Origin: Vicinamibacterales bacterium
GTDB lineage: Bacteria > Acidobacteriota > Vicinamibacteria > Vicinamibacterales > UBA2999
Direction of reading: 5' to 3'
NCBI GenBank assembly: GCA_041659285.1
Contig: JBAZYO010000001.1
Span: 513,983-577,982, forward strand
DNA: 64,000 nucleotides
Shown here: positions 49,524-59,118 of the stretch, one piece after another
Numbering within the stretch: position 1 is the stretch's first letter
How the letters are laid out: every line of letters begins with the position of its first letter
Program-made: the position numbers and the translations under genes
The notes under the pieces: generated by a model
Database searches by the model: none
Told to the model about the DNA's origin: nothing
What the model saw: the letters and a program-made list of their open reading frames with translations, nothing else

Positions 49524-50906
49524 GTGCGTCGAACCCTGGTGGCGGTCGTGTTCGTGGCCGTAGCCGGCGTGGCCGCCGCGCTCGCCTATTCCGCGCTCGC
49601 CAACGAGCGTGAGTTCGAGCGCCTGATCGCCGACGGCGACCGAGCCGTCGGCGCCGAACGCCAATTCCAGGCGATCGAGGCCTATTCCGGGGCCATTGCC
49701 CTCAAGCCCGACTCGATGCTCGGCCACCTGAAGCGTGGCGCCGTCTACCAGAGCCAGGCCGAACGCGAGGCGGCCCTGCGCGATTTGCGCCGGGCCGTCG
49801 AAATTGACCCGGGCGCCCTGGTCGCCATTGAATTGTTGGGCGACGTCAATGCCTCGCTCGGCCGCGCCGAACGGGCGGTGGAACGGTATGAGGCCTACAT
49901 TGCCCTCGACGAACGCAACGCGCGAGTCCACTACAAGCTTGGACTCTCGCGGTACCGGGCCGGCCGGATCGACGAGGCGGCAGCGGCCCTGCAGCAGGCG
50001 CTCAAGTTCGATCCCGCGCTTGGCGACGCGCATTACGTGCTCGGCCTGGTCCTGAGGGATCAGAACAAGCTGTCGGCCGCCCGCAAGTCGCTCGAAGAGG
50101 CCACCCGCCGCTCCCCGGCCAGCCAGACCGCGGCGCGCGAAGCCCTGGCCGAGGTGTACGGGCTCGAGGGCGAGCACACCAGGGCCATCAACGAATTGGA
50201 GGCGCTGGCCGCGCTGGACCCGTCGCGGGCCGACCGCCTGGTGGCCGTGGGACTGGCGCAGGCGCGCGCGGGACACGAAGACGCGGCAGTGATCACGCTG
50301 GGGCGCGCCGTGGATCGGTTCCCCGACGCCCCGCAGGCCTACGCCGCCCTCGGGCATGTGTGGCTCACCAGCGCGCAGCGCCGCGGTGACCGGGTCGCGC
50401 TCAACAAGGCGGTGGAGGCCCTCGAGCAGGCCGCCAGCCGGTCCGATGCCAGCAGCGATACCTTCGCGGAACTCGGCCGCGCCTGGCGGTTGGCCGGCGA
50501 CATGCGGGCCGCCGAACGCGCCTTGCGCCAGGCCGTGGCCCGCGTGCCGGTGCCGCCAGATGCGTATCTGCAGCTCGCCGACGTGACCGAGCGCGACGGC
50601 CGCATCCAGGACGCCCGGGATGCCCTTTTGAAGTACGCCACGCTGGTGGGCGACGACAAGCCGCTGGCGGCGACCTCGGCGCGCATTGGTGACTTGTCGA
50701 TGCGGCTCGGCGAGCCGGCACTCGCGGCGCGCTGGTTCGCGCGCGCCATCGATGAATCCGGCCCGAGCACGGCGCTGCTGGCGCGCCTGGCCGATGCGGC
50801 GTGGAAGAGCGGCGACGTGGCCCGGGCGCATCAAGTGCTGGACGAAGGCCTCGCCGCGGAGCCCGGCAATCGCGTCCTGCTGCAGTTGAAGCGACGGCTG
50901 CCGTAG
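49524..50906 (+). CDS. TPR-repeat protein with N-terminal membrane anchor
   Basis: The 460-residue protein starts with a membrane helix or uncleaved signal (about 4-24), then about ten 34-residue tetratricopeptide repeats, for example AIEAYSGAIALKPDSMLGHLKRGAVY and RVHYKLGLSRYRAGRIDEAAAALQQAL. TPR domains bind partner proteins; the partner is unknown. The relatives in Acidobacteriota are usually envelope proteins. Transcribed divergently from the ECF sigma operon. Confidence 0.8.
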   Translation: MRRTLVAVVFVAVAGVAAALAYSALANEREFERLIADGDRAVGAERQFQAIEAYSGAIALKPDSMLGHLKRGAVYQSQAEREAALRDLRRAVEIDPGALVAIELLGDVNASLGRAERAVERYEAYIALDERNARVHYKLGLSRYRAGRIDEAAAALQQALKFDPALGDAHYVLGLVLRDQNKLSAARKSLEEATRRSPASQTAAREALAEVYGLEGEHTRAINELEALAALDPSRADRLVAVGLAQARAGHEDAAVITLGRAVDRFPDAPQAYAALGHVWLTSAQRRGDRVALNKAVEALEQAASRSDASSDTFAELGRAWRLAGDMRAAERALRQAVARVPVPPDAYLQLADVTERDGRIQDARDALLKYATLVGDDKPLAATSARIGDLSMRLGEPALAARWFARAIDESGPSTALLARLADAAWKSGDVARAHQVLDEGLAAEPGNRVLLQLKRRLP

Positions 50907-50922
50907 GTAAGACTGCTGCGTG

Positions 50923-50972
50923 GGGGCCAGACCCCTCCCCGCCAAATCCCGTCGGGGTCAGACCCCCTTTTT
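50923..50972. repeat. Two GGGGTCAGACCCC-type palindromes at the dppC 3' end
   Basis: GGGGCCAGACCCC (50923-50935) and a perfect GGGGTCAGACCCC (50954-50966) occur 31 nt apart, the same spacing as in the cluster at 20082-20188. The second is followed by CTTTTT on the plus strand and could end the TPR transcript. It also contains the last codons and stop of the permease gene on the minus strand (stop at 50958-50960). Confidence 0.72.
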
Positions 50973-51752
50973 CGGATCGATCGCGTCGCGGAGGCCGTCG
51001 CCGAGGAAGTTGAAGCCGAGCACCACGATGGCGAGGAACAATCCCGGGAAGATCGTCAGGTGCGGGGCGTCGAGCAGGTGCACTCGCCCGCCGTTGATCA
51101 TGGTGCCCCAGCTGGGCGTCGGCGGCTGAACGCCGAGGCCGAGAAAGCTCAGCGCCGCTTCCGACAACATCGCGCCGGCCATGCCGAGCGTGGCCTGGAC
51201 CAGCACCGGCGGCAGTGCCGTCGGCATGACGTGCCGGGTCAGGATGCGGATGGTGCCGGCGCCCAGGGCCCGCGCCGCGACCACGTATTCGAACTCACGG
51301 GCGCGCAGGACCTGGCCGCGCACGAGCCGTGCATACCCGACCCAGCCGATGACGGCGAGCGCGATCACCACGTTGGTGAGGCTGGGACCGAGCACGGCGA
51401 CCAGCGCGATCGCGAGCAGCATGCCCGGGAAGGCCATCAGCACGTCCATCACGCGGCCGATCACCTGGTCGATGCGGCCGCCGTAGTAGCCCGACACCGC
51501 GCCCACGACCATCCCGACCAGCGACGACACGCCAACCACGATGATGCCGACGAGCAGCGACACGCGCGCGCCGAGCAGCACGCGCGCGAGGATGTCGCGC
51601 CCGAGTTCGTCGAGGCCGAACCAATGCTGCCAGGTCGGGCCCTGCAGCCGGTTCGCGAGGTCCTGCACGCTCGGGTCCCAGGGCAGGACCCACGGCGCCA
51701 GCAGCGCCGACGAGACGACAATCGCGACAATGGCCACGCCGAGGCGCATCAT
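50958..51752 (-). CDS. ABC transporter permease, DppC/OppC type
   Basis: The 264-residue membrane protein has five to six helices and the permease signature EFEYVVAARALGAGTIRILTRHVMP (shown here in part) that docks the ATPase. It forms a heterodimer with the upstream DppB-like protein for uptake of peptides, nickel or other solutes. It is somewhat shorter than DppC because the usual cytoplasmic N-terminus is nearly absent. ATG 51752 overlaps dppB by 4 nt. The final codons (KKGV) come from a palindromic repeat. No ATPase or binding-protein gene is adjacent. Confidence 0.85.
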   Translation of the reverse strand: MMRLGVAIVAIVVSSALLAPWVLPWDPSVQDLANRLQGPTWQHWFGLDELGRDILARVLLGARVSLLVGIIVVGVSSLVGMVVGAVSGYYGGRIDQVIGRVMDVLMAFPGMLLAIALVAVLGPSLTNVVIALAVIGWVGYARLVRGQVLRAREFEYVVAARALGAGTIRILTRHVMPTALPPVLVQATLGMAGAMLSEAALSFLGLGVQPPTPSWGTMINGGRVHLLDAPHLTIFPGLFLAIVVLGFNFLGDGLRDAIDPKKGV

Positions 51753-52678
51753 TCGAGTCGAATCCGTGGATCGAGGACGCCGTACATCAGATCGGTGAGC
51801 AGGTTCACCGTGACGTAGGTCACGGCGATCAGCAGGATGCAGCCCTGCACCATCGGGTAGTCGCGGAAGCCGATCGACTGGATGAGCAGCCGCCCGATCC
51901 CCGGCCACGCGAAGATCGTCTCCGTGATGACGGCGCCCGTGAGCACCGCGCCGAACTGCAGCGCCACGATGGTGACGAGCGGAATCAGGCTGTTGCGCAT
52001 GGCGTGCCGGAGCACGGCCGACGCCGGCGAGACCCCGCGCGCGCGAGCCGCCCGCACGTACAACTCGCCCAGTTCTTCAAGGAGGCTGGCCCGCGTCATC
52101 CGCGCGAGAATCGCGGAGAGCGCCAACCCCAGCGACACCGCCGGCAGCACCAGGTGCGCCAGCGTGCCGCGGCCCGACACCGGAAGCCAGCCCAGTTCCA
52201 CCGCGAACACAATCGCGAGCAGCGGACCCAGCCAGAAGTTCGGAATCGAGATGCCGGCCAGCGCGAACGTCATCGCCGCGTGGTCGGCCAGGGTGTTCCG
52301 CCACACCGCCGCGACGATGCCGAGCGGGATGGCCAGCAGGAGTGCGACGGCCATGGCCGCAAACGCGAGTTCCGCGGTCGCCGGCACGCGCTCCGCGATC
52401 ATGAGGGTGACCGGCTGGCCCGTGCGGAACGACTTGCCGAGGTCGCCGGTGATTGCGTTGCGGAGGAACGTCGCATACTGCGCCGGCAGCGGTCGATCGA
52501 GGCCGAGGTTCCCCCGCAGTTCGGCGATGTCTTGCGGCGAGGCGCCGTCGCCCAGCATGGCCTGCGCCGGATCGCCCGGCACCAGGTGAATCATCGAGAA
52601 CACGAGCGTGGCCACCCCGAGCAGGACCGGGATCGTGAGCAACACCCGCCGGACGAGAAAGCGCACCACCGCGCTCAT
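51749..52678 (-). CDS. ABC transporter permease, DppB/OppB type
   Basis: The 309-residue protein has the N-terminal segment IPVLLGVATLVFSMIHLVPGDP and the LYVRAARARGVSP docking motif of dipeptide/nickel permeases, with six membrane helices. It overlaps the sigma-54 activator gene by 4 nt at its start and dppC by 4 nt at its end. Substrate cannot be assigned from permeases alone. Confidence 0.87.
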   Translation of the reverse strand: MSAVVRFLVRRVLLTIPVLLGVATLVFSMIHLVPGDPAQAMLGDGASPQDIAELRGNLGLDRPLPAQYATFLRNAITGDLGKSFRTGQPVTLMIAERVPATAELAFAAMAVALLLAIPLGIVAAVWRNTLADHAAMTFALAGISIPNFWLGPLLAIVFAVELGWLPVSGRGTLAHLVLPAVSLGLALSAILARMTRASLLEELGELYVRAARARGVSPASAVLRHAMRNSLIPLVTIVALQFGAVLTGAVITETIFAWPGIGRLLIQSIGFRDYPMVQGCILLIAVTYVTVNLLTDLMYGVLDPRIRLE

Positions 52679-54981
52679 TCTAATGCGTGGATGGCCGGCG
52701 GTTTCTCGATCGCCGGCAGATCGAGCCGGGCGATCAGCTTCGTGAGTCCCTGTCGCGAGACGCCGAGTTCGCGGGCCGCGGCAATGGGCCGTCCACCCGC
52801 GCGGGCCAACGCCGCCCTCACGAAGTGGACCTCGAAGGCACGGCGCGCCTCCGCCAGCGTGGCCCGTCCCGTCATCGCGGTGGCGCGGGTGATGTGACCC
52901 GGCACGCCGCCCGGGCCGATCACGCCTTTCGGTGGTCCGGCCACCAGCATGGAGGCCAGCACGTTCTGCAACTCGCGCACGTTGCCGGGCCAGTCGTAGG
53001 CGCCGAGCGCGGCCATTGCGGACGGCGACAGCACGGCCCGGCTGCCGGTCCGCGCCGCGAGCATCGACCAGATGTGGCGAACGATCGGCGGCAGGTCTTC
53101 GAGGCGGTCCCGCAGTGGCGGAATGGCGATGCGCAGCACGTCGAGCCGGTACCGCAGGTCGGCGCGGAAGCGGTCCGCCGAGACTTCTCCGGCCAGCGGC
53201 CGATTGGTGGCGGCGACGATCCGGGCATCCACCTTCCGGGTGTGCGACTCCCCCAGCCGCCGCACCTCGCCTTCCTGGATCGTGCGCAACAGCTTGGCTT
53301 GCACGCGAGCGCTGAGCTCGGCGACTTCGTCCAGGAACAAGGTGCCGCCCTGCGCGTCCTCGAACAAGCCCAGGCGCTCGGCCACGGCTCCCGTGAACGC
53401 CCCACGGGTGTGACCGAACAACTCCGCCTCCACCAGGTCGTCAGACAGCGCCGCGCAGTTCAAGGCGCAGAAGCGGCGGTTCCGGCGGCCACTCGCCGCG
53501 TGCACCGCGCGAGCCACCAGTTCCTTTCCCGATCCGCTCTCACCTTCGATGAGAACCGGAAAGGGGGACGCTGCCGCGCGCAGCACCGCCTGCCTCACCT
53601 GCTGCATCGCCGCGCTCTCGCCCACCAGATCCGGAATCGGCCCGGTGACGTCTGCTGGTGACCGCATGCGTTCCGACACTTCGTAGACGGCCGGCGCCGC
53701 CGCCGTCGTGGCCAGCTCGAGGATGGTCGCGATGTCGTGGGCCACGACCGGCGCGCCGAGCGCCCAGTGGCACCACAGCGCGCCGGCCACGCTGGCGCCG
53801 TAACGAACCGGCCACGCCGCTTCCACGGCATGGCCGCGGTCGAATGGCGGCACCGCAATGCCGGTATCGAGCACACGCAGTGCGACATCGAGCTGCGCGG
53901 TTCGCGGCGTCGAGGCGCCGGCGTGCGCGACGGGCAACGGCCCCTCGCGATGCCGGACCACGAAGGCCACGGTGGACGCGGCCAGCTTCTCGCGGATCAG
54001 CCCCGCTGCCCGCGTCAGCGTCAGCTCGCCATCGTCCACTTGCTGGCAGACGCGAAGGATTTCCAGGAACGTGTCCGCCATCGCCGGCTCGGTGGTCACC
54101 TCGGCGGGGCCCGCGAGGATCTGGGCGCGCAGGGCGCCCGCCTCGTCACCATCCACGCTGAGCAAGGCGGCCCGCGCCTCCAACATCCGCCGCTGCGTGA
54201 TCAGGCACCGGGCCAGGGCGCATCGCGCCGCTTCGTGTTCCGGTCCCGGCACGGTCAACAACACGCCCCACCTGGCGCTCGCCTCCGCATCGACAATGCG
54301 CCCGCTGGCGTGCAGCTCGCGCGCCCGCTCGATCAGCGCGTCGGGTCCGCCAATGGCGTCTTCGACACCGGCCTCGTGAACATGAAAGGCGGACGGCACG
54401 AACCTCGGCTGCCAGGCGCGGTTTCCCGTCGCCGTGCGGACCACCAGGTGAGGCCGCGCGTCCTTGGTGGCGAGGCGGAACAACGCCAGCGCGGCATCCG
54501 GCGACAACCTGGCGTCGGTGGCAAACACGACGAGGGAGCGGTCCTTCAGCCACGACGGCCATCGCCACCTGGCCTGCGACAGCACGGCGCCGAAGGCATC
54601 GGCGGCGAGGGGCACGAACCCGGCGAGCCTCGCCTCGCGCGCCAACAGCCGCTGGGTGCGGCTCCAGCTGGCCGTGGTCGGTTCGACCAGGTCGAGCGCG
54701 CGCGGACGTCCATCACGCGCATCGGCCAGCGCCGCCCGAAACGCGTCGAGGGTGGCGGAGGGATCGGAATCCACGGCGAAGCCGTCGGTGGGCCGCTCCC
54801 ACACCTCGATGCGCGAGCGCCCGCGCAGGTCGAAGTCGATGAGCCACGCCTGCGCGCGCCGGGTGAAGAGCGCGGGCATCGGCTTGGCGCCGGGGCGCCG
54901 CATGTGCCAACGAATCCCCGCGCCCGTGGCCAGGTCGAGCGCGCGGCCTCCCGAAACGAGATAGCGATCGAGCATCAGCAT
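52675..54981 (-). CDS. Sigma-54-dependent transcriptional activator with unusual N-terminus
   Basis: The 768-residue protein has the NtrC-type AAA+ core with Walker A GESGSGKE (480-487), the sigma-54 contact loop GAFTGA (527-532), Walker B GGTLFLDEV and a C-terminal Fis-type HTH (about 728-752, IAAARELGVSRQGLTKLI). The 460 residues before it are not a receiver domain; residues about 320-435 resemble a GAF domain and residues about 200-310 look helical/TPR-like. It shares an operon with dppB and dppC, which it may control. No -24/-12 promoter was found nearby. A second in-frame ATG lies two codons in. Confidence 0.85.
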   Translation of the reverse strand: MLMLDRYLVSGGRALDLATGAGIRWHMRRPGAKPMPALFTRRAQAWLIDFDLRGRSRIEVWERPTDGFAVDSDPSATLDAFRAALADARDGRPRALDLVEPTTASWSRTQRLLAREARLAGFVPLAADAFGAVLSQARWRWPSWLKDRSLVVFATDARLSPDAALALFRLATKDARPHLVVRTATGNRAWQPRFVPSAFHVHEAGVEDAIGGPDALIERARELHASGRIVDAEASARWGVLLTVPGPEHEAARCALARCLITQRRMLEARAALLSVDGDEAGALRAQILAGPAEVTTEPAMADTFLEILRVCQQVDDGELTLTRAAGLIREKLAASTVAFVVRHREGPLPVAHAGASTPRTAQLDVALRVLDTGIAVPPFDRGHAVEAAWPVRYGASVAGALWCHWALGAPVVAHDIATILELATTAAAPAVYEVSERMRSPADVTGPIPDLVGESAAMQQVRQAVLRAAASPFPVLIEGESGSGKELVARAVHAASGRRNRRFCALNCAALSDDLVEAELFGHTRGAFTGAVAERLGLFEDAQGGTLFLDEVAELSARVQAKLLRTIQEGEVRRLGESHTRKVDARIVAATNRPLAGEVSADRFRADLRYRLDVLRIAIPPLRDRLEDLPPIVRHIWSMLAARTGSRAVLSPSAMAALGAYDWPGNVRELQNVLASMLVAGPPKGVIGPGGVPGHITRATAMTGRATLAEARRAFEVHFVRAALARAGGRPIAAARELGVSRQGLTKLIARLDLPAIEKPPAIHALE

Positions 54982-55076
54982 GCCGGCGATCGTGCAAACG
55001 CGAGGCCCGGCGACAATGGGCGGAATTGCGAGTGGTACGGCCCGGTGCGCACCAGGGGGATCGCAGTTTCTTCGTA

Positions 55077-55082
55077 TAGAAT
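55077..55082 (+). promoter_or_regulatory. -10-like TAGAAT before aroC
   Basis: TAGAAT (overlapping TATAGA at 55075-55080) ends 9 nt before the aroC ATG. No Shine-Dalgarno sequence is present and no good -35 is seen. The transcript would have at most 2-4 nt of leader. Confidence 0.4.
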
Positions 55083-55091
55083 GCTCGTCGG

Positions 55092-56318
55092 ATGCTGCGT
55101 TTTTTGACTGCCGGGGAATCTCACGGGCCAGGGCTCGTCACCATTCTCGAAGGCCTGCCGGCCGGACTGACTGTCGACATCGACGCGATGACGCTCGAGC
55201 TGCGCCGCCGCCAGGGCGGCTACGGCCGGGGCCGCCGCATGGTGATCGAGTCCGATCGCGCCGAGGTCTTGTCGGGCGTCCGGCGCGGCCGCACGACCGG
55301 GGCGCCCGTGGCCTTGCTGGTCCGCAACAAGGACTGGGAGAACTGGCAGAACACCATGCACGTGGAGCCGCAGGCGCCGGCGGGCGCCACCGGCGCCAAT
55401 CGCGCTGCGGTGGTTCGGCCTCGGCCCGGACACGCCGACCTGGCGGGCGCCCTCAAGTACGACCACGACGATATTCGCGACGTGCTCGAACGCGCGAGCG
55501 CGAGGGAAACCGCCGCCCGCGTGGCCGCCGGCGCCATTGCGCGGCAGTTGCTCGCGGCGATCGGCTGCGAGCTGACCAGCCACATCACCGGCATCGGCGG
55601 CGTGGTGGTCGCGCCCGGCACGCACGTCACCTTCGAGGCGGCGACGGCAATGGACCTCGAAGCGCCGCTTCGCTGCACCGACAAGGCCCTCGAGCAGCAG
55701 ATGATGGCCACCATCGATGCGGCGAAAGAGGCCGGCGACACCCTCGGCGGATCGTTCGAGGTCATCGCGCGCAACGTCCCGGTCGGGTTGGGCAGCTACG
55801 TCCAGTGGGACCGCAAGCTCGACGGCCGGCTGGCGCAGGCGCTGATGTCGATTCCCGCCATCAAGGCGGTGGCCGTGGGTGACGGCGTGGAGGGCGCCCG
55901 CCGCCCGGGCTCCCAGGTGCACGACGAGATCGTGGCCGACACGGCAGCGGCCGCGGCCGGCCTGCCGGTGCTCAAGCGGCCGACCAATCGCGCCGGCGGA
56001 CTCGAAGGCGGCGTGACCAACGGCGAAGAGCTGCGCGTGACCGGCTTCATGAAGCCCATCTCGACGCTGATGAAGCCGCTGCGGTCGGTGGATCTCACCA
56101 CGCTGGAAGAGGCCCCCGCCGCCATCGAACGCAGCGACGTCTGCGCCGTGCCGGCCGCGGCCGTGGTCGCGGAAGCGATGGTGAGCCTGGTGCTGGCCGA
56201 CGCCGTGCTCGAGCGCTTCGGCGGCGACTCGATGGCCGACCTGCTCGCGCGGGTGAACGACGCCAACACCAAGATTCGCGGCCGCCTGTCGCGCCGCCCC
56301 TCGACGGCCCGGGTCTGA
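55092..56318 (+). CDS. aroC: Chorismate synthase
   Basis: AroC makes chorismate from EPSP with reduced FMN. The 408-residue protein has the start FLTAGESHGPGLVTILEG, RPGHADLAGALKY, the RASARETAARVAAGA signature and the C-terminal ALPA-like region VCAVPAAAVVAEAM. It links the shikimate pathway to the aromatic operon at 32-43 kb but is expressed separately, at the head of a def-fmt-rsmB cluster. Confidence 0.96.
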   Translation: MLRFLTAGESHGPGLVTILEGLPAGLTVDIDAMTLELRRRQGGYGRGRRMVIESDRAEVLSGVRRGRTTGAPVALLVRNKDWENWQNTMHVEPQAPAGATGANRAAVVRPRPGHADLAGALKYDHDDIRDVLERASARETAARVAAGAIARQLLAAIGCELTSHITGIGGVVVAPGTHVTFEAATAMDLEAPLRCTDKALEQQMMATIDAAKEAGDTLGGSFEVIARNVPVGLGSYVQWDRKLDGRLAQALMSIPAIKAVAVGDGVEGARRPGSQVHDEIVADTAAAAAGLPVLKRPTNRAGGLEGGVTNGEELRVTGFMKPISTLMKPLRSVDLTTLEEAPAAIERSDVCAVPAAAVVAEAMVSLVLADAVLERFGGDSMADLLARVNDANTKIRGRLSRRPSTARV

Positions 56319-56321
56319 TCC

Positions 56322-56831
56322 GTGCTGCGTCCCATCCTGCGGCTCGGAGACTCGATCCTGACCGCGCCGACGCGTTCCGTGGAGGCCATCACGCCGGAGA
56401 TCGAAACGCTGCTCGACGACATGATCGAGACGATGTACGCCGCCCCCGGCATCGGCCTGGCGGCGCCGCAGGTCGGCGTGTCGCTGCGCATCTTCGTGGT
56501 GGACCTCTCGGTCGGCCGGGATCCGGCGGCGCTGTCGGTGATGATCAACCCGGAGTTCGTCGAACGCGAGGGCATGCAGCTCGAGGAAGAAGGCTGCCTG
56601 AGCGTGCCGGGATTCACCGCGACGGTCGCGCGCCCCAAGCGCGTGGTCGTCAAGGGCCTCAATCGCCAGGGTGACGAGTACCAGATTGAGGGCACCGGGC
56701 TGCTGGCGCGGGCCCTGCAACACGAGATGGACCACCTGCAGTCGTGCCTGTTCGTGGACCGGCTGCGCGGCATCTCGCGCGACCTGATTCTCCGTAAGAT
56801 CAAGAAGATGGCGAAGGCCGGGAAATGGTGA
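56322..56831 (+). CDS. def: Peptide deformylase
   Basis: Def removes the N-formyl group from new proteins. The 169-residue protein has all three motifs: GIGLAAPQ, EEGCLSVPG and the metal site HEMDHL. GTG 56322 starts 3 nt after aroC. Its neighbour fmt adds the formyl group to initiator tRNA, the standard pairing. Confidence 0.96.
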   Translation: MLRPILRLGDSILTAPTRSVEAITPEIETLLDDMIETMYAAPGIGLAAPQVGVSLRIFVVDLSVGRDPAALSVMINPEFVEREGMQLEEEGCLSVPGFTATVARPKRVVVKGLNRQGDEYQIEGTGLLARALQHEMDHLQSCLFVDRLRGISRDLILRKIKKMAKAGKW

Positions 56832-56838
56832 GCGACTG

Positions 56839-57783
56839 ATGGCGCTGCGCGTGGCGTTCTTTGGCACGCCGCAATTCGCCGTGCCGACGCTCGAGCACCT
56901 CGTGAAATCGCCTCACCAGGTGGTCGGTGTGATCACGCAGCCGGACCGGCCGCGCGGCCGCGGGCAGCAGGTCAGCGAGCCGGCCGTGAAGGCGCTCGCG
57001 GTGCCGTTGGGCCTTCCGGTGCTGCAGCCAGAGCGCCTGGCTCGCGATCAGTTCGAGGCGGCGTTCACCGCGCTGCACGCCGACATCGGCGTGGTGGCGG
57101 CCTACGGCAAGATCCTGCCCGACTGGCTGCTCGCCACTCCGCGCCTGGGCCTGATCAACGTGCACGCCTCGCTGTTGCCCCGCCACCGCGGCGCGTCGCC
57201 GGTGCACCGCGCCGTCATCGGCGGCGATGCCGCGACCGGCGTCACGATCATGCGCGTGGTCAAGGCCCTCGACGCCGGCCCGATGCTGTCGCGTGTGATC
57301 GTGCCGATTGGCGCCGACGACACCACGTCGAGCGTCGAGGCGGACCTGGCCGTTCGCGGCGCCGAACTCCTGGTGGCGACGCTGGACGACATCGAGGCGG
57401 GGCGGGCCACCGAGATACCCCAGGACGAATCGCAGGTGACCTACGCGCCCAAGCTGACCAAGGCCGAGGGCCTGGTGGACTGGCGGCGCGCGGCCGGCGA
57501 CGTCCACAACCTGATCCGCGGGCTGTGGCCGTGGCCGCATGCCTACGCGTTCCTCCATGGCACGCGATACATCCTGCATCGATCGCGGATCTCGCCGATG
57601 ACGGCCGCCGCCAGGCCCGGAACCATCCTGGCCGCCTCCGCGATTGACGGCCTGCACGTGGCCTGCGGCGAGGGCGCGATCGAGATCGTTGACCTGCAAC
57701 TCGAAGGCAAGCGCGTCATGAGCGCGCGCGACGCCATGGCCAGCCGCGCGCTGACCGCGGGCGCGCAGTTTTCCACGACATGA
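56839..57783 (+). CDS. fmt: Methionyl-tRNA formyltransferase
   Basis: Fmt formylates Met-tRNA for initiation. The 314-residue protein has the formyl-folate-binding motif NVHASLLPRHRGASPVHRA with the catalytic Asn and His, PDRPRGRGQQ near the N-terminus and the C-terminal OB-fold for tRNA. It overlaps rsmB by 4 nt (ATGA). Confidence 0.96.
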   Translation: MALRVAFFGTPQFAVPTLEHLVKSPHQVVGVITQPDRPRGRGQQVSEPAVKALAVPLGLPVLQPERLARDQFEAAFTALHADIGVVAAYGKILPDWLLATPRLGLINVHASLLPRHRGASPVHRAVIGGDAATGVTIMRVVKALDAGPMLSRVIVPIGADDTTSSVEADLAVRGAELLVATLDDIEAGRATEIPQDESQVTYAPKLTKAEGLVDWRRAAGDVHNLIRGLWPWPHAYAFLHGTRYILHRSRISPMTAAARPGTILAASAIDGLHVACGEGAIEIVDLQLEGKRVMSARDAMASRALTAGAQFSTT

Positions 57784-59090
57784 TCGCCCTGGCCCGCCGC
57801 GCGGCCCTCGATGCGCTCCGCCAGGTGGACGAGGAGCGGCTGGACATGGGCGAAGCGGTCGCCCGCGCCCGCAAGCCGCTCACCGACGAACGCGATCGCG
57901 CCCTGCTGCTCGAGATCGTGTCGGGCACGCTGCGGATGCGCGCCGCCATCGACCATCAACTCGCCCTGCGCCTGACGCGGCCAATCGGACGCCTCGACGC
58001 CATGGTCCGCGACATCCTGCGGATGAGCGCGTTTCAGCTGATGTACCTCACGCGCACGCCCTCCTCGGCGATCATCAACGACGCCGTCGATCTCACCCGC
58101 CGCGGCGGCAAGTCGAGCGCGACCGGCCTGGTCAATGCCGTGCTGCGCGCGCTCAATCGCGAACGGCAGAAGCTGGCCTGGCCGGAGCGACCGGCCGATC
58201 CCGCGAACGTGGACGCGATGGCCGGCTATTTCAGCGTCGTGCACTCGCATCCCGAATGGCTGATCCGCCGGTGGCTCCGTCGTCATGGCGCCGAGGCGAC
58301 CGAGGCCTGGCTCAGGTTCAACAACCTGGCGCCCGCGCTGTGCCTGGTCGCCAACCGCACGCTCGCGTCGCGCGAGGCGCTCGAGGAGGAACTGAAGTCC
58401 GACGGCGTTGACACGCGGCACACGCCGCGCGCGCCGCACGGACTGCAGGTGATCAGCGGCCAGGCCCTCGGTACGCGGGCCTTTCGGGAGGGCCGCTGCC
58501 TGGTGCAGGACGAAGCGTCGCAACTGATCGCCGGGTTGCTGGCCGCGCAGCGCGGTGATCGCGTGCTGGACTTGTGCGCCTCCCCCGGGGGCAAGACCGT
58601 CGCCATTGCCGCCGACATCGGCTCGACCGGCTTGATCGTGGCCACCGACGTCCGGCGTCATCGCCTCCGGGTGCTGACCGAGACGCTGACCCGGTGCCGG
58701 ATTGCGCGCGCCCGCGTCACGCAGGTGCCGCCCGCCGGCGTGCTGCCGTTCGCCGATGCCGCATTCGACCGCGTCTTGATCGATGCGCCGTGCTCCGGCC
58801 TCGGCACCGTCCGGCGCGACCCGGACATCCGCTGGCGCGTCGCGGAGTCCGACCTCCCCGCCCTGGCGGCCACGCAGGTGGACCTGTTGCAGCGCACCGC
58901 CGCCCTGGTCCGGCCGGGGGGCACGCTGGTTTACAGCACGTGCTCCAGCGAGCCGGAAGAGAACCAGCAGGTCGTGGCGGCGTTCCTGGCCGGCCATCCT
59001 GACTTCACGCTGGCCCGCGAACACCAGACGCTGCCGTTCAGGGATGGCCTGGAGGCCTTTTTCGGCTCGGTCCTCGAACGCCGCGCCTAA
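57780..59090 (+). CDS. rsmB: 16S rRNA m5C967 methyltransferase (RsmB/Sun)
   Basis: RsmB methylates C967 of 16S rRNA. The 436-residue protein has an N-terminal NusB-like domain (1-145), the SAM site VLDLCASPGGKT, DAPCSGLGTVRRDPDIRW and the catalytic Cys in YSTCSSEPEENQQV. It follows fmt as in many bacteria. Confidence 0.94.
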   Translation: MIALARRAALDALRQVDEERLDMGEAVARARKPLTDERDRALLLEIVSGTLRMRAAIDHQLALRLTRPIGRLDAMVRDILRMSAFQLMYLTRTPSSAIINDAVDLTRRGGKSSATGLVNAVLRALNRERQKLAWPERPADPANVDAMAGYFSVVHSHPEWLIRRWLRRHGAEATEAWLRFNNLAPALCLVANRTLASREALEEELKSDGVDTRHTPRAPHGLQVISGQALGTRAFREGRCLVQDEASQLIAGLLAAQRGDRVLDLCASPGGKTVAIAADIGSTGLIVATDVRRHRLRVLTETLTRCRIARARVTQVPPAGVLPFADAAFDRVLIDAPCSGLGTVRRDPDIRWRVAESDLPALAATQVDLLQRTAALVRPGGTLVYSTCSSEPEENQQVVAAFLAGHPDFTLAREHQTLPFRDGLEAFFGSVLERRA

Positions 59091-59118
59091 CCTCCTGTAG
59101 TACCATTGACTGTTGTCC

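Noticed and set aside
52675..54981. Sigma-54 (-24/-12) promoter near the activator or dppB/dppC
   Set aside because: No TGGCAC-N5-TTGC-like element with correct spacing was found in the flanking gaps.
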